From Ornithinimicrobium ciconiae (GTDB taxonomy: Bacteria; Actinomycetota; Actinomycetes; Actinomycetales; Dermatophilaceae), in NCBI RefSeq assembly GCF_007197575.1, contig NZ_CP041616.1:868001-932000 (forward strand): a DNA stretch of 64,000 nt, in the 5' to 3' direction. A program made the translations under genes and the position numbers. This document shows, in pieces, positions 47,323 to 56,508 of this stretch. Position 1 is the stretch's first letter. The number at the start of each line of letters is the position of its first letter. The notes under the pieces are model-generated. The model did no database searches and was not told the DNA's origin. It saw nothing but the letters and a program-made list of their open reading frames with translations.

Positions 47323-48282
47323 TCAGGCGGGTGGCCGGTGCCGCTCCAGGTGCACCACCGTGGCCTGCGGGCCGATACCCGCCAGGTGCACGGCCAGCAC
47401 CTCACCCTTGTCGATGCCCTGCCGCGCCAACCTGGTCAGCATCGTCCGCTCGCGCCCCTGAGGCGCCAGGTTCGTGAGCGCCCGGAGCAGACCCGGGAAG
47501 ACGGGCCCGTGGGTGCACAGCGCGGTCCCCTCGCCGCGGGCGAGGACCTGGTCCAGGCGCGTGAGCGCCTTGTCGGGCGAGCGGGTGAAGCCCTCCTCCG
47601 ACAGGCTCTTGCGCGTCTGCAGACCCAGTCCCGAGGCCGTGGCATAGGGCGCCATCGTGTCCGTGCAGCGCAGTGACGGGGAGCTGAGCAGGTGCTCCGG
47701 CTGGTAGGCCTCGAGCAGGGGAACGATCCGGTCGGCCCGGCGCACGCCGACGGGACTCAGCGGACGCGCGGGGTCAGGGCCGTCCCAACTGCCTCGGCCG
47801 ACCGCGTGGGCGTGACGCACCACCAGCAGGGTCCAGGTGTCGAGCAGGCCGTCAGCCTGCGCGTCGACCAGGGCGTCCAGCTGCTCCCGGTCGCGGCGGT
47901 AGGTCAGACGTTCCCGGGCCTCGTCGGCCGGGAGCCAGCAGACCTCGTCGATCTCGTGCTCGAGGGCACCGTCGCCGCCGGCGACCGTGCCGGCCCAGTA
48001 GCGCACCTGCTTGAGCTGCGGGCGGCCGTCCTTGGTGCCCAGGCCGTACCAGGAGGTGGGCAGCGGGGTCCCCAAACGCACCCGCAGACCCGTCTCCTCG
48101 AGCGTCTCGCGCGCCGCCGCGACGACCCACTCCTCGCCACGTTCCAACTTGCCCTTGGGCCAGGACCAGTCGTCATATCTGGGCCGGTGCACGAGCGCGA
48201 CCTGCAACTTCTTGCCCTTGCGACGCCAGGGGACGATGCCGGAGGCGCGCACGAGCACGGCCCGCTCGGTCTGGGTTGCCAC
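47323..48282 (-). CDS. mutT1: MutT1-type NUDIX hydrolase fused to a histidine phosphatase domain
   Basis: A 319-residue two-domain protein. The N-terminal NUDIX domain (about 8-140) has the box GKLERGEEWVVAAARETLEE; the C-terminal histidine-phosphatase domain (about 165-300) has the catalytic RH in VVRHAHAVG. This is the architecture of mycobacterial MutT1, which hydrolyses 8-oxo-dGTP/8-oxo-GTP and diadenosine polyphosphates; there too it neighbours ppk. The GTG start lies 22 nt downstream of the ppk stop codon, in the same direction, so the two probably share a transcript. Confidence 0.9.
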   Translation of the reverse strand: MATQTERAVLVRASGIVPWRRKGKKLQVALVHRPRYDDWSWPKGKLERGEEWVVAAARETLEETGLRVRLGTPLPTSWYGLGTKDGRPQLKQVRYWAGTVAGGDGALEHEIDEVCWLPADEARERLTYRRDREQLDALVDAQADGLLDTWTLLVVRHAHAVGRGSWDGPDPARPLSPVGVRRADRIVPLLEAYQPEHLLSSPSLRCTDTMAPYATASGLGLQTRKSLSEEGFTRSPDKALTRLDQVLARGEGTALCTHGPVFPGLLRALTNLAPQGRERTMLTRLARQGIDKGEVLAVHLAGIGPQATVVHLERHRPPA

Positions 48283-48304
48283 GGTGTCGGGGTCTCTGGC
48301 CGGG

Positions 48305-50542
48305 TCAGCGCCGTCGGCCCGGACGGCGCCGCCGGCTGTAGGAGTCGATGAGCTCGAACTGGATGTCGGCCAACGGGATGCCGTCGGCGTCGAGGTGGTG
48401 ACGGTGCCACTGGCCGTCCTCCCCCAGGTGCCAGCTGGCGACCTCGTCGGTCATCACCCGGTCGAAGATCGTCAACAGGTGCTTGACCTGGTCGCGGTCC
48501 GTGATCGGCACCATGGCCTCGACGCGGCGGTCCAGGTTGCGGTGCATCATGTCAGCCGAGCCGATATAGACGCTCGCGGTCTTGCCGGTGCCGAAGGCGA
48601 AGACCCGGGAGTGCTCGAGGAAGCGCCCGAGCACGGAGCGGACCCGCATCGTCTCCGACAGCCCTGGGACACCCGGACGCAGGGCGCAGATGCCACGCAC
48701 CCACACATCGACCCGCGCCCCGGCCATCGAAGCGCGGTAGAGGGCATCGACGACCGCCTCGTCGACGATCGAGTTGACCTTGATCCGGACGGACCCGTCC
48801 TTGCCCCTGGCCGCCTCGGCGTCGATCCGCTCGACCAGTCCGCTGCGCACCGAGCGCGGCGCCACAAGCAGTCGCTTGAACTTGCTCTTGGGGGCCATCC
48901 CGGAGAGCTGGTTGAACAGCCGCGTCAGGTCTTCTCCGATCGCGTCGTCGCAGGTCAGCAGGCCGAGGTCCTCATAGAGCCGGGCCGTCTTGGGGTTGTA
49001 GTTGCCGGTGCCCACGTGACAGTAGCGGCGTAGCACGCCTTCCTCCTGACGCACGACCAGGCACAACTTGGCGTGCGTCTTGAGGCCGACCATCCCATAG
49101 ACGACGTGCACACCGGCGTGCTCGAGCTTGCGGGCCCACGAGATGTTGTTCTCCTCGTCGAAGCGGGCCTTGATCTCCACGACGGCCAGCACCTGCTTGC
49201 CCGCTGCCGCGGCGTCGATGAGGGCGTCGATGATCGGGCTGTCGCCGCTGGTGCGATAGAGCGTCTGCTTGATGGCCAGCACGTGCGGGTCAGCGGCTGC
49301 CTGCTCGATGAAGGCCTGCACCGAGGTGGAGAAGGAGTCGTAGGGGTGGTGCAGCAGCACGTCCCCGGCGCGCATCGCCCGCAGGATGTCGCTCGGAGCG
49401 GAGCGTTCCACCGGTGCCAGCTCCGGGTGGGTCGAGGGCAGGAAGTTGGGATAGCTCAGCTCGGTGCGGTCCAGGTCGGCGATGGTGTTGAGCGCCGTCA
49501 GGTCCAGCGGGGTCGGAAGGCGATAGACCTCGCTGTGGTGGACCCGCAGCTCGCGGGTCAGCAGGTCCAGGACGTGGTCGTCCATGTCCCGCTCGACCTC
49601 CAACCGCACCGGTGGGCCGAACCTGCGGCGGGTCAGCTCCTTCTCCAGCGCGGTCAGCAGGTTCTCGGCGTCGTCCTCCTCAACCTCCAGGTCCTCGTTG
49701 CGCGTGACCCGGAAGGTGTAGGTCTCGTGCACCTCCATGCCGGGAAACAGAAAGCGCAGGTGGGCGGCGATGAGCTCCTCGAGCAGCACGTAGCGGGTGG
49801 TGTAGAGGTCGTCGACGCCCGGCAGCTCGATGAAGCGGGGGAGCAACGGTGGCACCTTGACGCGGGCGAAGTGCTCCCGGCCGGTCTGCGGGTTGTTGAG
49901 GATCACCGCCAGGTTGAGCGAGAGCCCGCTGATGTAGGGGAAGGGGTGCGCCGGGTCGACCGCGAGCGGGGTGAGCACCGGATAGACGGTGCTGCGGAAC
50001 ATGTCTCCCAGCCGGCTCTGCTCCTCCTCGGTGAGCTCGTCCCACCGCGCCAGCGTGATGCCCTCCCCGCCCAGGGCCGGGCCAATGATTTCCCGGTAGA
50101 GCCGGGCGTGCTGCTCCATCAGCTCATGGGCGCCCACGGAGATCTCCTCCAGCACCTCGCGAGGCTCCAGACCGGAGGCCGAGCGGGTGGCGATCCCGGT
50201 GGCGATGCGACGCTTGAGACCGGCGACCCGGACCATGAAGAACTCATCGAGGTTGCTGGCAAAGATCGCCAGGAATCGGGTGCGCTCCAGCAGCGGCACA
50301 TGCGGATCGGCGGCCAACTGCAGGACCCGCTCGTTGAACTGCAGCCAGGATACCTCCCGGTCCAGGAATCGGTCGGCGGGCAGCGGCTCCTCGGCGTGAT
50401 CGTCCGACTGTCCCCACGCGGAGGCGCTGGCACTGACGAAGCGACCGTTGGCTGCGCGCGCCCGCTGCGGGCGGATCGTCGGCAGCGGCACGACGGAGGA
50501 GGACTCCACGATGTCCGGGACGGCGCGGGGATTGGCGGTCAT
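48305..50542 (-). CDS. ppk: Polyphosphate kinase 1
   Basis: A 745-residue Ppk1: N domain with [19 protein letters not shown] (about 60), [15 protein letters not shown] (about 96), the autophosphorylated His490 in [12 protein letters not shown] and [19 protein letters not shown] shortly after. It reversibly transfers the ATP gamma-phosphate onto polyphosphate at the membrane. The ATG has no ribosome site; CAGACT lies 7 nt upstream. Together with two Pit pairs and Pst it makes this window rich in phosphate uptake and storage genes. No PHO box is apparent before it. Confidence 0.97.
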   Translation of the reverse strand: MTANPRAVPDIVESSSVVPLPTIRPQRARAANGRFVSASASAWGQSDDHAEEPLPADRFLDREVSWLQFNERVLQLAADPHVPLLERTRFLAIFASNLDEFFMVRVAGLKRRIATGIATRSASGLEPREVLEEISVGAHELMEQHARLYREIIGPALGGEGITLARWDELTEEEQSRLGDMFRSTVYPVLTPLAVDPAHPFPYISGLSLNLAVILNNPQTGREHFARVKVPPLLPRFIELPGVDDLYTTRYVLLEELIAAHLRFLFPGMEVHETYTFRVTRNEDLEVEEDDAENLLTALEKELTRRRFGPPVRLEVERDMDDHVLDLLTRELRVHHSEVYRLPTPLDLTALNTIADLDRTELSYPNFLPSTHPELAPVERSAPSDILRAMRAGDVLLHHPYDSFSTSVQAFIEQAAADPHVLAIKQTLYRTSGDSPIIDALIDAAAAGKQVLAVVEIKARFDEENNISWARKLEHAGVHVVYGMVGLKTHAKLCLVVRQEEGVLRRYCHVGTGNYNPKTARLYEDLGLLTCDDAIGEDLTRLFNQLSGMAPKSKFKRLLVAPRSVRSGLVERIDAEAARGKDGSVRIKVNSIVDEAVVDALYRASMAGARVDVWVRGICALRPGVPGLSETMRVRSVLGRFLEHSRVFAFGTGKTASVYIGSADMMHRNLDRRVEAMVPITDRDQVKHLLTIFDRVMTDEVASWHLGEDGQWHRHHLDADGIPLADIQFELIDSYSRRRRPGRRR

Positions 50543-50549
50543 GACAGAC

Positions 50550-50555
50550 AGTCTG
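50550..50555 (-). promoter_or_regulatory. -10 element of ppk (leaderless)
   Basis: CAGACT ends 7 nt before the ppk ATG, in the 30-bp gap to the mshD stop codon. Confidence 0.45.
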
Positions 50556-50572
50556 CCACCAGGAAGTGGACG

Positions 50573-51517
50573 CTAGGCGGGGTCTGGGGCGGCGGCATAC
50601 ATCACGTCCACCGCGGACCGTTCGAAGCCCAGCCGGTGATAGGTCGCCAGCGCCGGATCGTTGTCTCCCTCGACATACAGGGTCGCGCTGGCCAGCCCTC
50701 GGTTGCGCAGGTGGTGCAGCCCGATCAGGGTCGTCACCGTGCCCAGTCCACGCCCCTGGTATGCCGGGTCGACCCCGACCACGTAGACCTCACCGGAGGT
50801 GGGGACGCTGTGGCCCGGCTCAGCCGGCTCCACCTTGGTCCAGTGGAAGGCGGCCAGGTCCTCGCCGTGCTCGACCAGCAGGAAGCCGTGCGGGTCGAAC
50901 CAGGGCTCCTGGGTGCGCTCGTGGACGTCGGCCAGGCTCATCCGGCCCTGCTCGGGGTGCTGGGCAAAGGCGCGGGCGTTGACGCGCAGCCAGCGCTGCT
51001 CGTCACGCCCCAGCTCAAAGGAGCGGACGGTGAACCCATCGGGGAGGGAGACCTCCGGGAGTTCGGACCACTCGCCGCGCAGCGGCCGGGTCATCTGCCA
51101 CAGGGTGCGCACCGGCTCCAGCCCGAGGCTGCCGAACAGGTTCTTGGCGGCCGGCAGGTCACCGTGGGCCCAGAAGCGCACGTCCGGCCAGCTCGCCAGC
51201 ACCCGCTCGGCCAGGATCCGGCCGAGGCCCTGGTGGCGGTGATCTGGGTCGACCACGATCTCGGCTGCGGGCGGGTCGGAGAGCTCGACGTGGGCGTAGG
51301 CGATGGCTCCCGGTCGGGGGGAGTCCGGGTTGTCCTCGACGACGAGGTGGTGGGTGGGGCTGTCCCCGGGCGGAGAGTCGGGCAGGCGGCGCACGTCGAG
51401 CACCGTCTGCTCGGACAGGGGCCGCACGCCGTCGTGCGTGGCGGCTCGCACCGCCATGGCCAGCACGTCCGCGGACTGTGCGGGCTCGAGGTGGGTGTCA
51501 GTCGCCTTCGGCTGCAT
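50573..51517 (-). CDS. mshD: Mycothiol synthase (two GNAT domains)
   Basis: A 314-residue acetyltransferase with two GNAT domains. The C-terminal one has the acetyl-CoA loop VDPAYQGRGLGTVTTLIGLHHL, then SATLYVEGDNDPALATYHRLGFE. The N-terminal domain has a similar DHRHQGLGRILAERVL. MshD acetylates Cys-GlcN-Ins, the last step of mycothiol synthesis. It starts 4 nt after the glnR stop codon. The glnR-mshD order also occurs in M. tuberculosis. Confidence 0.93.
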   Translation of the reverse strand: MQPKATDTHLEPAQSADVLAMAVRAATHDGVRPLSEQTVLDVRRLPDSPPGDSPTHHLVVEDNPDSPRPGAIAYAHVELSDPPAAEIVVDPDHRHQGLGRILAERVLASWPDVRFWAHGDLPAAKNLFGSLGLEPVRTLWQMTRPLRGEWSELPEVSLPDGFTVRSFELGRDEQRWLRVNARAFAQHPEQGRMSLADVHERTQEPWFDPHGFLLVEHGEDLAAFHWTKVEPAEPGHSVPTSGEVYVVGVDPAYQGRGLGTVTTLIGLHHLRNRGLASATLYVEGDNDPALATYHRLGFERSAVDVMYAAAPDPA

Positions 51518-51521
51518 CCGG

Positions 51522-52244
51522 CTATTCCATCACGCCGTGTTCCGGCGTGGTCCGGGACGGTCCGGCAAAGCGGTAACCGACATTGCGGATCGTGCCGATC
51601 AGGGACTCCCGCTCACTGCCCAACTTGGCCCGCAGCCGACGGATGTGGACATCCACCGTCCGGGGGCCGCCGTAGTAGTCGGTGCCCCACACCTCGTGCA
51701 GCAACTGCTCCCGGGTGAGGACGCGCCCCGGGTGACGGACCAGGAACCTCAGCAGCTCAAACTCCTTGAAGGTCAGGTCCAGAGGCTCCCCGCCGGCCCG
51801 AACGGTCCAGCTGGACTCGTCGACCACGACGTCCGCCACCCGGATCGGACTGGCCTCCTGCTCGGCGTCACTGCTCGTCCGGGCCGCAGCGGCCTGGGAC
51901 AGGCAGCGGCGCAGTCGAGCCGCCAGCTCCGCCGGTCCGCTGCCGGTGAGCACGAAGTCGCTGATCGGCCACTGCTCGTCGAGCGCCACGAGGCCACCAG
52001 CGTCAAAGATCGCGACCACCGCACCGCAGACCTGCATCGTGGACAGGGTGCGGACCAGGGCGCGGGCCTGCACGAGTGAGCTGGTGGCGTCGACCAGGAC
52101 CAGGTCGACCGGAGGGCCGGAGAGCAACGCACCCGGATCCAGGTCCAGGGTGCGCAGCCGGTGGGGGAGCAGCTCCAAGGAGGGCAGCAGGCGGGAGGAC
52201 GCGTCCGGGGCGCCACCGGGGGTGAGCAGAGCCAACTCGGCCAC
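51522..52244 (-). CDS. glnR: GlnR-type orphan OmpR-family response regulator
   Basis: A 240-residue regulator. The N-terminal receiver-like domain (about 1-110, LTPGGAPDASSRLLPSLELLPHRLR…VDLVLVDATSS) lacks the full acidic pocket of normal receivers, as in GlnR. The C-terminal winged helix (about 135-230) contains LTFKEFELLRFLVRHPGRV and DYYGGPRTVDVHIRRLRAKL. GlnR controls nitrogen assimilation genes. The GTG at 52244 is preferred to an ORF start 183 nt upstream: TATCGT lies 6 nt before it and the length fits. No kinase gene is adjacent. OmpR-type PhoP is a possible alternative, but mshD linkage and sequence favour GlnR. Confidence 0.85.
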   Translation of the reverse strand: MAELALLTPGGAPDASSRLLPSLELLPHRLRTLDLDPGALLSGPPVDLVLVDATSSLVQARALVRTLSTMQVCGAVVAIFDAGGLVALDEQWPISDFVLTGSGPAELAARLRRCLSQAAAARTSSDAEQEASPIRVADVVVDESSWTVRAGGEPLDLTFKEFELLRFLVRHPGRVLTREQLLHEVWGTDYYGGPRTVDVHIRRLRAKLGSERESLIGTIRNVGYRFAGPSRTTPEHGVME

Positions 52245-52250
52245 GGTGCA

Positions 52251-52256
52251 ACGATA
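52251..52256 (-). promoter_or_regulatory. -10 element of glnR-mshD (leaderless)
   Basis: TATCGT is separated from the GTG by 6 nt (TGCACC), and no ribosome site is present. Confidence 0.55.
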
Positions 52257-52309
52257 GACGCTGTCAGCCTGCCCGGGCTCCACACGGGTCAGATGGCACC
52301 ATTGCCTCT

Positions 52310-53089
52310 GTGCGCCGCAGTCGAGCCCTGGTGCCGCCCTCCGTCGAGGTCGCGGCCATCTCGTGCTGCGCCGCCCTGGTGGTGGCGCTGGCAGCGATGG
52401 CCGGCCCCACCACACTGGCGCTGGCACTCTGGCTCATCGGAGCCGTCCTCGCGTGGGGATGGGCCGGCATGCTGGCCCTCCCCGCACCCCGGGGCACGTC
52501 AGCGGTCCTGCTCGGCGGCGCGCTCGCCGTGGTGCTCAGCGCTGTGCTGGACACCTCGCGCCCCGGTCTGGCCTGGGTGCCGGCCGCGTTGGCGATCTCA
52601 CTGATCGGCGCGTTCCTGCACCAGTTGCTGCGGGTGGACGGTCGCCCCCGGATCGTGGAGTCGGTCAGCTCGGTCGTGCTCGGCCTGGGCCTGATTACCT
52701 GCGGTGTCCTGCTCGTGCCGCTGGCCCACACCGAGCTGGGGGCCGGGCTGGTCGCCGCCACGGTCGCCGGGGCAGCGGCCAGCGCGCTCACCGACACCCT
52801 GGGCCGGTGGGAGGCACTGCGCCCCTGGCTGGTCCCGCTCGCCCTGCTCTCCGGGGGAGCCGCCGCGGTCCTGGTCGCCTCCGCGGCCGGGGACCCGTGG
52901 CGTGCACTGCTGCTCGCCGGGGTCGTCGCCGGTGCCGCGAGCCATGCGCTGCGCAGCGTGCTGTGCACCCTGCCGACCATGGCGCACGCCCGTCCGCGCC
53001 TGGTGATGGCCGTGACGGCGCTGCTGGTGGCCGGTCCGGTCGCCTACGGGGTCGGCTGGGCACTGCTCCCCGCGACCGGGCTCTCCTGA
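52310..53089 (+). CDS. Polytopic membrane protein of unknown function
   Basis: A 259-residue Ala/Leu/Val-rich protein with about eight predicted transmembrane helices and short polar loops (for example LHQLLRVDGRPRIVESVS near 103-120). No family motif is recognised. It is divergent from glnR with 65 bp between the starts. The GTG start has CACCAT 7 nt upstream and no ribosome site. The same neighbourhood in other actinobacteria often contains such a protein, which is the only reason to trust its reality beyond codon use. Confidence 0.7.
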   Translation: MRRSRALVPPSVEVAAISCCAALVVALAAMAGPTTLALALWLIGAVLAWGWAGMLALPAPRGTSAVLLGGALAVVLSAVLDTSRPGLAWVPAALAISLIGAFLHQLLRVDGRPRIVESVSSVVLGLGLITCGVLLVPLAHTELGAGLVAATVAGAAASALTDTLGRWEALRPWLVPLALLSGGAAAVLVASAAGDPWRALLLAGVVAGAASHALRSVLCTLPTMAHARPRLVMAVTALLVAGPVAYGVGWALLPATGLS

Positions 53090-53194
53090 CCCTCGCCTGA
53101 CCGGCGTCGCAGCTGATCTCGCGCAGCGCTGTCCGGGCCTGACTCCTCCGGCAGAGCTTCTCCGGCAGAGCGCGAGGCCGGAGCCGGCACGGCA

Positions 53195-53200
53195 TACGAT
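53195..53200 (+). promoter_or_regulatory. -10 element of the nitrobindin-like gene (leaderless)
   Basis: TACGAT ends 6 nt before the GTG start (GAGGTC between). The preceding 100-bp spacer also holds a short direct repeat (CTCCGGCAGAGC, twice) near 53145-53175. Confidence 0.55.
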
Positions 53201-53206
53201 GAGGTC

Positions 53207-53704
53207 GTGGCTTTTGAACTGGACCCCAACATGCCCTCCGAGCTCGCCCCGCTGGCGTGGCTGATCGGCCGGTGGGAGGGGGCTGGTGTGGTCGGCTATC
53301 CCACCATCGAGTCGCGCAACTTCGGTCAGGAGCTCGTGGTCAGCCACGACGGTCGGCCGTTCCTGCGGTGGGAGTCCCAGACGTGGATCCTGGACGACGA
53401 CGGCAACAAGGTGCGCCCGGGCGCCACCGAGCTGGGATTCTGGCGGCCGCTGCCCGACGGTGAGGTCGAGCTGCTGCTCACCCACCCCACCGGCATCGTG
53501 GAGATGTATTTCGGCAACTCCAGCCCGGCCAAGATCGAGGTGCGCACCGACAGCGTGGTGCGCAGCCCGCACGCCAAGGAGTACTCCGCGGCACACCGTC
53601 TCTATGGGCTCGTGAACTCCAACCTGATGTGGGTGATGGACATGGCGGCGATGGGCCAGCCCCTCACCAGTCACCTGTCCGCCGAGCTCAAGCGGGTCGG
53701 CTGA
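53207..53704 (+). CDS. Nitrobindin-like (FABP/THAP4 family) haem-binding beta-barrel
   Basis: A 165-residue protein with the GRWEGAG motif (21-27) that marks nitrobindins, and a C-terminal His in TSHLSAELKRV that is the expected haem ligand. Nitrobindins hold ferric haem in a ten-stranded barrel and react with NO and peroxynitrite. It corresponds to M. tuberculosis Rv0813c, which also lies near glnR and mshD. The GTG start is leaderless. It converges on the LCP gene with 22 bp between. Confidence 0.88.
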   Translation: MAFELDPNMPSELAPLAWLIGRWEGAGVVGYPTIESRNFGQELVVSHDGRPFLRWESQTWILDDDGNKVRPGATELGFWRPLPDGEVELLLTHPTGIVEMYFGNSSPAKIEVRTDSVVRSPHAKEYSAAHRLYGLVNSNLMWVMDMAAMGQPLTSHLSAELKRVG

Positions 53705-53726
53705 GCGCTCGCTCGCCGGGCCCGGC

Positions 53727-54821
53727 TCAGCCGCCGAAGCCCTCCTGCGGAGAGACCTCGTCGCGGTAGTCCTCCATGGTGTCCGTCTGCAGGTGCTCAC
53801 GCAGCACCTCGAACTGCGCCTCGTGCGGGATCACGATCGAGCCGGCCAGGGAGTCCGAGCCGATGCCGCTCCACGGGGCGGTCACGAAGTGGATGTCGTC
53901 GCCGCGCAGGTTGCGCAGGTTCCACCCCAGATCGCGCATGGTGCTGACCTGCAGGTCCTCATCGACCGTGAGGTTCTCGGTCGCCGCGTCCACCACGTTG
54001 GCCAACCGGGAGGGGTTGGTGAAGGTGTCGCGGGTGAGGACCTTGAGCATGACCGCCTTGATGAACTCCTGCTGGCGCTCGCCGCGGGAGATGTCGCCCT
54101 GGCTCAGGGCATAGCGCTCACGCACGAAACGCAGGCCGGTCTCGCCGTCCATGTGCCGGACGCCGATGTCGAAGCCTGGGCTGGCCTGGGTGACGTTGAC
54201 GTCGACGCCGCCCACCGCGTCGGTCAGTGACTTGAAGCTCTCGAAGTCCGTGATGACGACATGGTCTACGGGCACGCCGATGAGCGGTTGCAGGGTCTCG
54301 ACCAGCAGGGGCGGTCCGCCGAAGGCGTAGGAGGCGTTGAGCTTGTTCTTGCGCTCGGACCCGGGGATCTGCACGAACAGGTCGCGGGGGAAGTGGATCA
54401 GGTCGACCCGGTCGCGCTCGTCCGAGACGTGCATCAGCACCATGACGTCCGAGCGGCCCCGGTCGCTGTCGATGTCCCGGCTGTCCGAGCCGATGACCAG
54501 GATGTTGAGCGCATCACCTGCTGATGCCGGCTTCTCCGGCGGCGCCGGGGTGACCAGAGAGTCCTCGCCCGGGTAGGGAGACTCCGGGAGCAGCTGGGCA
54601 TGCGTGATGTTGCTGCTCACGCGCCAGTTGAGGAAGGCAAGGTAGCCAGCCACCGCCCCCACGGCCAACAGGGCCACCGTCACCAGCGAGACGACCGCGA
54701 TGCGCAGCCCACGTCGCGTGCGACGTGGGCGCACCGGCGTCTCGTCCTCGGTGCCGGCCCCGTCGAAGATGTCATCATCCGCGCGAGAGTCCGGTAGGTC
54801 TCCCTCGTTGCTGCCTGCCAT
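53727..54821 (-). CDS. LytR-CpsA-Psr (LCP) family wall polymer ligase
   Basis: A 364-residue membrane-anchored protein. The acidic cytoplasmic N-terminus and RPRRTRRG are followed by one transmembrane helix (about 40-62) and the extracytoplasmic LCP domain (about 105-320): ILVIGSDSRD, SDVMVLMHV, FPRDLFVQIP, NASYAFGGPPLLVETLQPLIGVPVDHVV, DAVGGVDV and GLRFVRERY. LCP enzymes move polymers from undecaprenyl carriers to peptidoglycan or arabinogalactan-type acceptors. The ATG at 54821 has TAGAAT 7 nt upstream; the earlier ATG at 54839 does not. It may build the wall polymer bound by the CWB2 proteins (inference). Confidence 0.9.
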   Translation of the reverse strand: MAGSNEGDLPDSRADDDIFDGAGTEDETPVRPRRTRRGLRIAVVSLVTVALLAVGAVAGYLAFLNWRVSSNITHAQLLPESPYPGEDSLVTPAPPEKPASAGDALNILVIGSDSRDIDSDRGRSDVMVLMHVSDERDRVDLIHFPRDLFVQIPGSERKNKLNASYAFGGPPLLVETLQPLIGVPVDHVVITDFESFKSLTDAVGGVDVNVTQASPGFDIGVRHMDGETGLRFVRERYALSQGDISRGERQQEFIKAVMLKVLTRDTFTNPSRLANVVDAATENLTVDEDLQVSTMRDLGWNLRNLRGDDIHFVTAPWSGIGSDSLAGSIVIPHEAQFEVLREHLQTDTMEDYRDEVSPQEGFGG

Positions 54822-54828
54822 GGCGCCG

Positions 54829-54859
54829 ATTCTATGCACCGCACCTGGGGGGATACCGT
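54829..54859. promoter_or_regulatory. Back-to-back -10 elements of the LCP and ygfZ genes
   Basis: TAGAAT on the minus strand (54834-54829) lies 7 nt before the LCP ATG. TACCGT on the plus strand (54854-54859) lies 6 nt before the ygfZ GTG. The -10 of each falls where the -35 of the other should be, so the two polymerase footprints must overlap. Confidence 0.6.
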
Positions 54860-54865
54860 GAAGAG

Positions 54866-55954
54866 GTGACCCACGTGACCAGCTCGCCCACCAGCGCCGC
54901 CGACAAGCCCGAGGACCTCACCCCTCAGGGGCCCCCGCCCGCCCCGCCCAGCCCCCTGCTGCAGCGGTCTGGCGCCGTCGCGTCGAGCGGCCTCGACGCG
55001 GGAGTCGCGGCACACTACGGCGACCCCCACCGCGAGCAGCGGTTGCTGGCCGAGGGGCTCGCGGTCGTCGACCTCTCCCACCGGGCGGTGCTGACGGTGA
55101 CCGGTCCGGACCGTCTGAGCTGGCTGCACTCGCTGACCAGCCAGGCGCTGACCGACCTGGCGCCGCGCACCTCGACCGAGACGCTGGTCCTCTCACCCAA
55201 GGGCCACATCGAGCACGCTCTCCACGTCGTCGACGACGGCGAGACGACCTGGCTGATTACCGACGCTGCCACGGCTCCGGCTGCCCAGAGCTGGCTGGAC
55301 TCCATGCGGTTCATGCTCCGGGTCGAGGTGGCGGACCGCACAGCGGACTTCGCGGTCGTCGGGGAGTCGGTCGCACGGGAGTCGGTCGAGGGCGAGCCGC
55401 TGGCCTGGGTGGACCACTGGCCGGGGCCGATCGGGGACACCGCGCTCTACGGACCCAGCGAGGACCACCCCGGCGCCGACCGGCCCTGGCGCGAGGTCCT
55501 GATCCCGCGCGCTGACCTGTCGGCATACGTCGGCGAGCGCCCCCTGTCGGGGATCTGGGCCGCCGAGGCGCTGCGGGTGGCGGCCTGGCGTCCTCGCGCC
55601 GGAGCTGAGACCGATCACCGCACGATCGCCCACGAGCTGGACTGGTTGCGCACGGCGGTGCACCTGCACAAGGGGTGCTACCGCGGCCAGGAGACCATCG
55701 CCCGGGTGCACAATCTGGGCCGGCCCCCGCGCCGCCTGGTCTTCCTGCACCTGGACGGCTCCGGTCACACGCTGCCCGAGCCCGGTGACGAGCTGGCGCA
55801 CGGGGACAAGGTCGTGGGGCGGGTCACCTCCGTGGCGCGGCACTACGAGGAGGGTCCGATCGCGCTCGGTGTCATCAAGCGCAACACCGATGCTGCAGCG
55901 GTGCTGGTCTCGGGTCCGACGAGCGCAGCGCAGACCGTCATCGTCGAGCGCTAA
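54866..55954 (+). CDS. ygfZ: Folate-dependent YgfZ/GcvT-like iron-sulfur protein
   Basis: A 362-residue protein of the YgfZ family, with GcvT-like folate-binding regions (SHRAVLTVTGPDRLSWLHSLTSQ, about 70-95) and the family signature KGCYRGQE with Cys271. YgfZ helps assemble or repair iron-sulfur enzymes with tetrahydrofolate. The GTG at 54866 is chosen because TACCGT precedes it by 6 nt; the open frame extends upstream into the LCP gene. The N-terminal 40 residues are proline-rich and poorly conserved. Confidence 0.88.
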   Translation: MTHVTSSPTSAADKPEDLTPQGPPPAPPSPLLQRSGAVASSGLDAGVAAHYGDPHREQRLLAEGLAVVDLSHRAVLTVTGPDRLSWLHSLTSQALTDLAPRTSTETLVLSPKGHIEHALHVVDDGETTWLITDAATAPAAQSWLDSMRFMLRVEVADRTADFAVVGESVARESVEGEPLAWVDHWPGPIGDTALYGPSEDHPGADRPWREVLIPRADLSAYVGERPLSGIWAAEALRVAAWRPRAGAETDHRTIAHELDWLRTAVHLHKGCYRGQETIARVHNLGRPPRRLVFLHLDGSGHTLPEPGDELAHGDKVVGRVTSVARHYEEGPIALGVIKRNTDAAAVLVSGPTSAAQTVIVER

Positions 55955-56025
55955 CCCGGGACAGGTCAGTGGGCCTGGAGGCGCGCAGTGTGACGAGGAT
56001 CGCACCCCACCTGCGCTAACTCAGT

Positions 56026-56055
56026 TTGCATTGTGCTTGCAGTTGCAAGCATAAT
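56026..56055 (+). promoter_or_regulatory. Promoter of the XRE-HBHA operon with an operator in its spacer
   Basis: TTGCAT (56026-56031) and CATAAT (56050-56055) are 18 bp apart, and the ATG lies 6 nt downstream. The spacer contains a perfect inverted repeat, GCTTGCA-GT-TGCAAGC (56035-56050), and the -35 shares TTGCA with it. A protein bound there would block polymerase, which suggests autoregulation by the XRE protein. Confidence 0.7.
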
Positions 56056-56061
56056 GGAGTC

Positions 56062-56484
56062 ATGAGCCGCCTACCAGTGCCTGACCTGGGTGCCTACCTG
56101 CGTGAGCAGCGTGAGGCCGCCCAGATGTCCGTGCGCCAGGTGGCCAAGGCAGCCGGCATCAGCAACCCCTACCTCAGCCAGATCGAGCGGGGTCTGCGGA
56201 GGCCAAGCGCCGAGATCCTGCAGCAGCTCGCCAAGGGCCTGCGGATCTCTGCAGAGCAGTTGTATGTGCGTGCCGGCATCCTGGACGACCGCGCTGCTGG
56301 GCCACCGGTGCAGCAGCCCTACGACGTGACCGTGGCGATCCTCGCCGACGAGCGTCTGAACGACCGGCAACGGCGAGCCCTGCTCGATGTGTACCGATCT
56401 TTTGTCGGCGACGGGGCCGACGAGTCCGACGAGTCCGACGGTGCCGACACCTCTGAGCAGCCGGCCGCCCCGGCGCAAGCCTGA
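56062..56484 (+). CDS. XRE-family helix-turn-helix regulator (Rv0474-like)
   Basis: A 140-residue regulator. The HTH domain (about 9-66, YLREQREAAQMSVRQVAKAAGISNPYLSQIERGLRRPS) is followed by a short helical segment (VTVAILADERLNDRQRRALLDVYRSF) and an acidic Ser/Asp/Glu tail. It resembles M. tuberculosis Rv0474, which also precedes hbhA. The ATG at 56062 is leaderless, directly after a -35/-10 pair; the in-frame ATG at 56026 lies inside the -35. It is probably a repressor of its own operon. Confidence 0.9.
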   Translation: MSRLPVPDLGAYLREQREAAQMSVRQVAKAAGISNPYLSQIERGLRRPSAEILQQLAKGLRISAEQLYVRAGILDDRAAGPPVQQPYDVTVAILADERLNDRQRRALLDVYRSFVGDGADESDESDGADTSEQPAAPAQA

Positions 56485-56508
56485 ACACCACGACCTGAAG
56501 GAGCAGAA

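Noticed and set aside
47245..47676. A plus-strand frame downstream of cls
   Set aside because: It lies opposite the histidine phosphatase domain of mutT1 and has no recognisable features.
49073..51718. A plus-strand open frame of 881 codons across ppk and mshD
   Set aside because: It is the shadow of two well-conserved minus-strand genes; it lacks any start signal and any domain.
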